From positions 167,505 to 231,504 of the forward strand of contig CM043875.1 of the NCBI GenBank assembly GCA_023846275.1: 64,000 nucleotides of DNA, written 5' to 3'. The DNA comes from Vanilla planifolia (lineage: Eukaryota > Streptophyta > Magnoliopsida > Asparagales > Orchidaceae). The notes under the pieces were generated by a model. It worked only from the letters and a program-made list of their open reading frames with translations. It searched no databases and was not told the origin of the DNA. A program made the position numbers and the translations under genes. Each line of letters begins with the position of its first letter. Within the stretch, counting starts at the first letter, position 1. Of this stretch, positions 57,726 to 64,000 are shown one piece after another.

Positions 57726-60348
57726 GCATCGATTTCTTAAGATTATTTGCTTGATTTCGCAAATACGTTTATTTTAATTTAAATCTCAAAAAGAAAACGA
57801 TACGCCTAATACCTTTCATAACTTTTTTTAATAATTATTAATATTTTGTAAAAACATATCTTATAAATAAATATTATTTTTTTCTCTCCATCTTTTTATT
57901 CCTTCTATTTTTCTTTTAGAAATAGCATAAAACTATCACGTCCAAGCATACGCTTTAGTGAAGCATTGAAATTGCCTGAGTTTGAAGAAGTCTCTTAAAT
58001 CAATAGCTTTCGATTTGGCGCAAGCGTGAATAATGGTATACTACAAATAATAAACAATTCATTCATTTGAGAATTATCCAAATAATGTTCTAATTAATGT
58101 ATGATTTAAAATTAATTAAAAAGTTATTAACGAAGGCAACGCTTTCAACTCAACAGTCTTATTAACGTTGAAGCTGAAATACGAAATTATTGTTGTCATA
58201 AAATTTTCGACTTCACTTTGAAAAACTTAATTCACTATATTAGTATAATTTTATTTGATGAAAGATTCATTTTGTTATTATTAAGTTCATGCTACATTTT
58301 AAAAATTTTATATAAATATTTTTTAAATCTTAATTATTTGGACATGAAAAGTACATGTTAAAAAAAGAAATGAATGATATTTTTAACAATTAGACTTTCT
58401 TTTACTAAATTTAGTATTTTCCATGCATAATTTAATATACAAATATTAATTTGTATTTATTTTATAATTTTTTTTAAAAATTTATTATAATTATCATTGA
58501 AATTGATTTAAAATTATTGTCATGCTTTGTTTCGTAATTAAAAAAAGACATTTTAGTCAACGATGCGCATATCTTCTTCTGGATTTCACACCAGAACTAC
58601 AATCGTGTAAAACGATTTGTAACGACATTAAAGCGAGGCAAAAATCTCGAGTTAACGTCGCAGAATTTTTTCGAGAACAGATAATTATGAGGGTAATTAA
58701 TTTAGTAATATGTGTATAAAACATACTGTACAAAAAAAAAAGATACAAAGTAACAAAACTCTTAAAACATACAACTATTTTATTAATGTTTATTGATTAT
58801 CGAACTATGCAAATAACTATTAAAAATAATTGTTCCTTTTACATATTTTCAACATCTCGATTTTTTTGTATGATAAAATCTATTTTTTATTTTTCTTTTA
58901 TTCTTATTATTTTTGCTGAAATAGATTTGAATAAAATAAAATTGACATAAAATAACTTAAATTCTTAATTTTAAAAAATTAAAGTTTGAATCATATAAGT
59001 CGTCGTATTTAAAAATAATAATTCTTTTGAAATTTATATAATTATTTTTTTGTTAATTTATATTATTTTAAAACTATATAAAATTAGCTTAATAAATAAT
59101 TTAATAGTTTTAATCATGAGGTTCATGATTTAATATAAATATTTACATAAAACTCAAATCATTAATTTATTCATAAATAAGAGTTTACATTTATTTTAAA
59201 ATTTCTTTTAAAAACTGACGCGTACTGTTTATTTTTTTCAAAACCTCGGAAAAACAAAAAAAGAATTCGGACGGCTTTTTTTTTATTTTTGTCCGCACAA
59301 TACATTTACAGCGTGATTATAGGATCTTCGGCATAAACGGCATTATGCGGACGCCGAAAATGGCCAAAATCCGTGAGCCAACACTCACGCTTTTCCAGCG
59401 AAATTGCCGAATCGGAAGGGGCGTTCTGATTTACAAGGTCGCATAGACATATTATGCGGAAACGGCAAAATAACGAAAGCGGAAAATATGCCACATTTTT
59501 TTATTATTGTCGGGATTAACGTAAAATGCGGATAAATCTCGTAAATATTTGCCTGTTTTATTTTTTAAACATTTAGGATTTTGAGTAAGACGTTTCCTAA
59601 ATTTTCTTTTTTATTAGTAAAGTATTAAAGCAAACTAAAATATAATTTCTTATCAAAATTTTAAACATATAATATTTTTTTAAAATATATTATTTCAAAG
59701 TTATATAAAACTGTTATAGTCATTTATTAACTATATTTTTTATTTTAAAATCCTAAATTTTATTTGTTGATCACGCAATAATAACTTAGTCTAGAAGGTT
59801 TAGAAAAGAATAAAATTATCAAATATCTAAATTTTTTCTCATAAATAATTATATAAAAATCAAAAAAGTTTAATTTGTTTTACAAATATAATTTAATATA
59901 TATATATATATATATATTAATTCCTTATGCTAAAAATTAAAAATTACAATTTAACGATTTCTTATGGGTGACATATATAAATATATGTGTAATAAATAGG
60001 TTAAATATAAAATTTTTAAATTTAAGAAGATCCACTACAAATCTATAACATCTGATATAAATTCAATAAATTAACAATGATTGCATGTTAACAATATATG
60101 AAAATATCAAAACATAACTCTTTTTAATATCTCATTTAAATTAAGTTATTAAACTATGATAAAAATTTATTTTTCATAATTCTATTGTGCCAACCAAATC
60201 ATAATCTAATAAAATTTAATTTAAACATTGGACAAAATAGACAAGAAAAGCAACCAAAATATTACATAAATATCCACGTTATTTCTTTTATAATTTAATT
60301 CATTATATAGTCAATAAAAAAAATAACATGATAAAGGAAATCATATGA
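57726..60348 (+). repeat. Repeat unit 23 (2623 bp)
   Basis: It has the T4CT6 form and a 21-nt TA run, and appears identical to unit 21. Confidence 0.95.
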
Positions 60349-62970
60349 GCATCGATTTCTTAAGATTATTTGCTTGATTTCGCAAATACGTTTATTTTAA
60401 TTTAAATCTCAAAAAGAAAACGATACGCCTAATACCTTTCATAACTTTTTTTAATAATTATTAATATTTTGTAAAAACATATCTTATAAATAAATATTAT
60501 TTTTTTCTCTCCATCTTTTTATTCCTTCTATTTTTCTTTTAGAAATAGCATAAAACTATCACGTCCAAGCATACGCTTTAGTGAAGCATTGAAATTTCCT
60601 GAGTTTGAAGAAGTCTCTTAAATCAATAGCTTTCGATTTGGCGCAAGCGTGAATAATGGTATACTACAAATAATAAACAATTCATTCATTTGAGAATTAT
60701 CCAAATAATGTTCTAATTAATGTATGATTTAAAATTAATTAAAAAGTTATTAACGAAGGCAACGCTTTCAACTCAACAGTCTTATTAACGTTGAAGCTGA
60801 AATACGAAATTATTGTTGTCATAAAATTTTCGACTTCACTTTGAAAAACTTAATTCACTATATTAGTATAATTTTATTTGATGAAAGATTCATTTTGTTA
60901 TTATTAAGTTCATGCTACATTTTAAAAATTTTATATAAATATTTTTTAAATCTTAATTATTTGGACATGAAAAGTACATGTTAAAAAAAGAAATGAATGA
61001 TATTTTTAACAATTAGACTTTCTTTTACTAAATTTAGTATTTTCCATGCATAATTTAATATACAAATATTAATTTGTATTTATTTTATAATTTTTTTTAA
61101 AAATTTATTATAATTATCATTGAAATTGATTTAAAATTATTGTCATGCTTTGTTTCGTAATTAAAAAAAGACATTTTAGTCAACGATGCGCATATCTTCT
61201 TCTGGATTTCACACCAGAACTACAATCGTGTAAAACGATTTGTAACGACATTAAAGCGAGGCAAAAATCTCGAGTTAACGTCGCAGAATTTTTTCGAGAA
61301 CAGATAATTATGAGGGTAATTAATTTAGTAATATGTGTATAAAACATACTGTACAAAAAAAAAAGATACAAAGTAACAAAACTCTTAAAACATACAACTA
61401 TTTTATTAATGTTTATTGATTATCGAACTATGCAAATAACTATTAAAAATAATTGTTCCTTTTACATATTTTCAACATCTCGATTTTTTTGTATGATAAA
61501 ATCTATTTTTTATTTTTCTTTTATTCTTATTATTTTTGCTGAAATAGATTTGAATAAAATAAAATTGACATAAAATAACTTAAATTCTTAATTTTAAAAA
61601 ATTAAAGTTTGAATCATATAAGTCGTCGTATTTAAAAATAATAATTCTTTTGAAATTTATATAATTATTTTTTTGTTAATTTATATTATTTTAAAACTAT
61701 ATAAAATTAGCTTAATAAATAATTTAATAGTTTTAATCATGAGGTTCATGATTTAATATAAATATTTACATAAAACTCAAATCATTAATTTATTCATAAA
61801 TAAGAGTTTACATTTATTTTAAAATTTCTTTTAAAAACTGACGCGTACTGTTTATTTTTTTCAAAACCTCGGAAAAACAAAAAAAGAATTCGGACGGCTT
61901 TTTTTTTATTTTTGTCCGCACAATACATTTACAGCGTGATTATAGGATCTTCGGCATAAACGGCATTATGCGGACGCCGAAAATGGCCAAAATCCGTGAG
62001 CCAACACTCACGCTTTTCCAGCGAAATTGCCGAATCGGAAGGGGCGTTCTGATTTACAAGGTCGCATAGACATATTATGCGGAAACGGCAAAATAACGAA
62101 AGCGGAAAATATGCCACATTTTTTTATTATTGTCGGGATTAACGTAAAATGCGGATAAATCTCGTAAATATTTGCCTGTTTTATTTTTTAAACATTTAGG
62201 ATTTTGAGTAAGACGTTTCCTAAATTTTTTTTTTATTAGTAAAGTATTAAAGCAAACTAAAATATAATTTCTTATCAAAATTTTAAACATATAATATTTT
62301 TTTAAAATATATTATTTCAAAGTTATATAAAACTGTTATAGTCATTTATTAACTATATTTTTTATTTTAAAATCCTAAATTTTATTTGTTGATCACGCAA
62401 TAATAACTTAGTCTAGAAGGTTTAGAAAAGAATAAAATTATCAAATATCTAAATTTTTTCTCATAAATAATTATATAAAAATCAAAAAAGTTTAATTTGT
62501 TTTACAAATATAATTTAATATATATATATATATATATATTAATTCCTTATGCTAAAAATTAAAAATTACAATTTAACGATTTCTTATGGGTGACATATAT
62601 AAATATATGTGTAATAAATAGGTTAAATATAAAATTTTTAAATTTAAGAAGATCCACTACAAATCTATAACATCTGATATAAATTCAATAAATTAACAAT
62701 GATTGCATGTTAACAATATATGAAAATATCAAAACATAACTCTTTTTAATATCTCATTTAAATTAAGTTATTAAACTATGATAAAAATTTATTTTTCATA
62801 ATTCTATTGTGCCAACCAAATCATAATCTAATAAAATTTAATTTAAACATTGGACAAAATAGACAAGAAAAGCAACCAAAATATTACATAAATATCCACG
62901 TTATTTCTTTTATAATTTAATTCATTATATAGTCAATAAAAAAAATAACATGATAAAGGAAATCATATGA
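60349..62970 (+). repeat. Repeat unit 24 (2622 bp)
   Basis: It returns to the T10 form, which ends the 20-23 run. It has a 21-nt TA run and a private G-to-T change at 60597 in island A. Confidence 0.95.
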
Positions 62971-64000
62971 GCATCGATTTCTTAAGATTATTTGCTTGAT
63001 TTCGCAAATACGTTTATTTTAATTTAAATCTCAAAAAGAAAACGATACGCCTAATACCTTTCATAACTTTTTTTAATAATTATTAATATTTTGTAAAAAC
63101 ATATCTTATAAATAAATATTATTTTTTTCTCTCCATCTTTTTATTCCTTCTATTTTTCTTTTAGAAATAGCATAAAACTATCACGTCCAAGCATACGCTT
63201 TAGTGAAGCATTGAAATTGCCTGAGTTTGAAGAAGTCTCTTAAATCAATAGCTTTCGATTTGGCGCAAGCGTGAATAATGGTATACTACAAATAATAAAC
63301 AATTCATTCATTTGAGAATTATCCAAATAATGTTCTAATTAATGTATGATTTAAAATTAATTAAAAAGTTATTAACGAAGGCAACGCTTTCAACTCAACA
63401 GTCTTATTAACGTTGAAGCTGAAATACGAAATTATTGTTGTCATAAAATTTTCGACTTCACTTTGAAAAACTTAATTCACTATATTAGTATAATTTTATT
63501 TGATGAAAGATTCATTTTGTTATTATTAAGTTCATGCTACATTTTAAAAATTTTATATAAATATTTTTTAAATCTTAATTATTTGGACATGAAAAGTACA
63601 TGTTAAAAAAAGAAATGAATGATATTTTTAACAATTAGACTTTCTTTTACTAAATTTAGTATTTTCCATGCATAATTTAATATACAAATATTAATTTGTA
63701 TTTATTTTATAATTTTTTTTAAAAATTTATTATAATTATCATTGAAATTGATTTAAAATTATTGTCATGCTTTGTTTCGTAATTAAAAAAAGACATTTTA
63801 GTCAACGATGCGCATATCTTCTTCTGGATTTCACACCAGAACTACAATCGTGTAAAACGATTTGTAACGACATTAAAGCGAGGCAAAAATCTCGAGTTAA
63901 CGTCGCAGAATTTTTTCGAGAACAGATAATTATGAGGGTAATTAATTTAGTAATATGTGTATAAAACATACTGTACAAAAAAAAAAGATACAAAGTAACA
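62971..64000 (+). repeat. Repeat unit 25 (partial, first 1030 bp)
   Basis: The copy is cut by the window edge shortly after island B. I saw no difference from the standard type in the part present, so the array very likely continues. Confidence 0.95.

Larger units (their letters stand above)
1..64000. repeat. Tandem array of a ~2.62-kb satellite/macrosatellite unit (24 full copies plus one partial)
   Basis: The same sequence recurs head to tail every 2620-2628 bases, always in the same orientation, with no other DNA between copies. Unit starts read from the sequence are 1, 2621, 5243, 7867, 10489, 13112, 15735, 18356, 20981, 23603, 26230, 28857, 31482, 34106, 36731, 39355, 41979, 44601, 47229, 49857, 52480, 55103, 57726, 60349 and 62971. 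The phase is arbitrary because the array continues past both edges. Most copies differ from each other at only a few sites. No open frame looks like a gene, and no transposase, rRNA, tRNA or histone sequence is recognisable. The long unit, high AT content and strong homogenisation fit eukaryotic satellite DNA. A centromeric, pericentromeric or subtelomeric location is possible but not shown by the sequence. Confidence 0.97.

Noticed and set aside
1-64000. CRISPR array, rDNA intergenic spacer, 5S, histone or snRNA gene array
   Set aside because: The repeat is 2.6 kb with no short repeat-spacer pattern. No rRNA, tRNA, U-snRNA or histone sequence was recognised in the unit.
1-64000. Pure assembly duplication of one unit
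   Set aside because: Many units have private or locally shared changes, and the TA run takes five lengths, which fits a real array. The exact copy number still depends on read support that I cannot see.

Overview
The window is one uninterrupted head-to-tail tandem array. A unit of about 2.62 kb (2620-2628 bp) repeats 24 full times, plus a 1030-bp partial 25th copy, and the array runs off both edges. I see no protein-coding gene, tRNA, rRNA, CRISPR array, autonomous mobile element or telomeric repeat. The DNA is very AT-rich (about 20% G+C by eye). It has long A and T tracts, a TA microsatellite in every unit, and short islands where CpG is frequent. This looks like eukaryotic nuclear satellite or macrosatellite DNA. 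An AT-rich insect genome with little CpG depletion would fit, but that assignment is a low-confidence inference because no gene in the window supports it.

Layout of one unit (unit 1, phase 1 set arbitrarily at base 1): island A at about 195-500, island B at 797-965, island C at about 1490-1830, and a TA run at 2171-2189, with AT-rich spacer between them. Island C is the richest in CpG. It holds several short inverted repeats, including two hairpins that share the same right arm, and one hairpin whose arms are fixed while its loop exists in three versions. Island B carries three consecutive small hairpins. The spacers contain further perfect AT-rich inverted repeats. Other copies are found by adding the unit start minus 1, allowing a few bases for run-length changes.

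Layout of the array: units 1-9 and 13-25 are nearly identical, differing at only a handful of sites each. Nearly all length variation comes from the TA run (19-27 nt), one poly-A run (10 or 11) and one poly-T run (T10 or T4CT6). From about 24.8-25.0 kb to 31.1-31.5 kb (second half of unit 10 through unit 12) lies a block about 1.5% diverged, whose start falls inside a unit. Shared rare variants form short runs of neighbouring units (5-7, 13/15/16, 18-19, 19-20, 20-23). Unit 19 combines the head of unit 20 with the tail of unit 18, which is the expected product of unequal crossing-over.

I did not find a multi-gene system here. The points most worth checking are whether islands B and C are transcribed or bound by protein, whether the array is centromeric or otherwise heterochromatic, and what the diverged block says about how it evolves.
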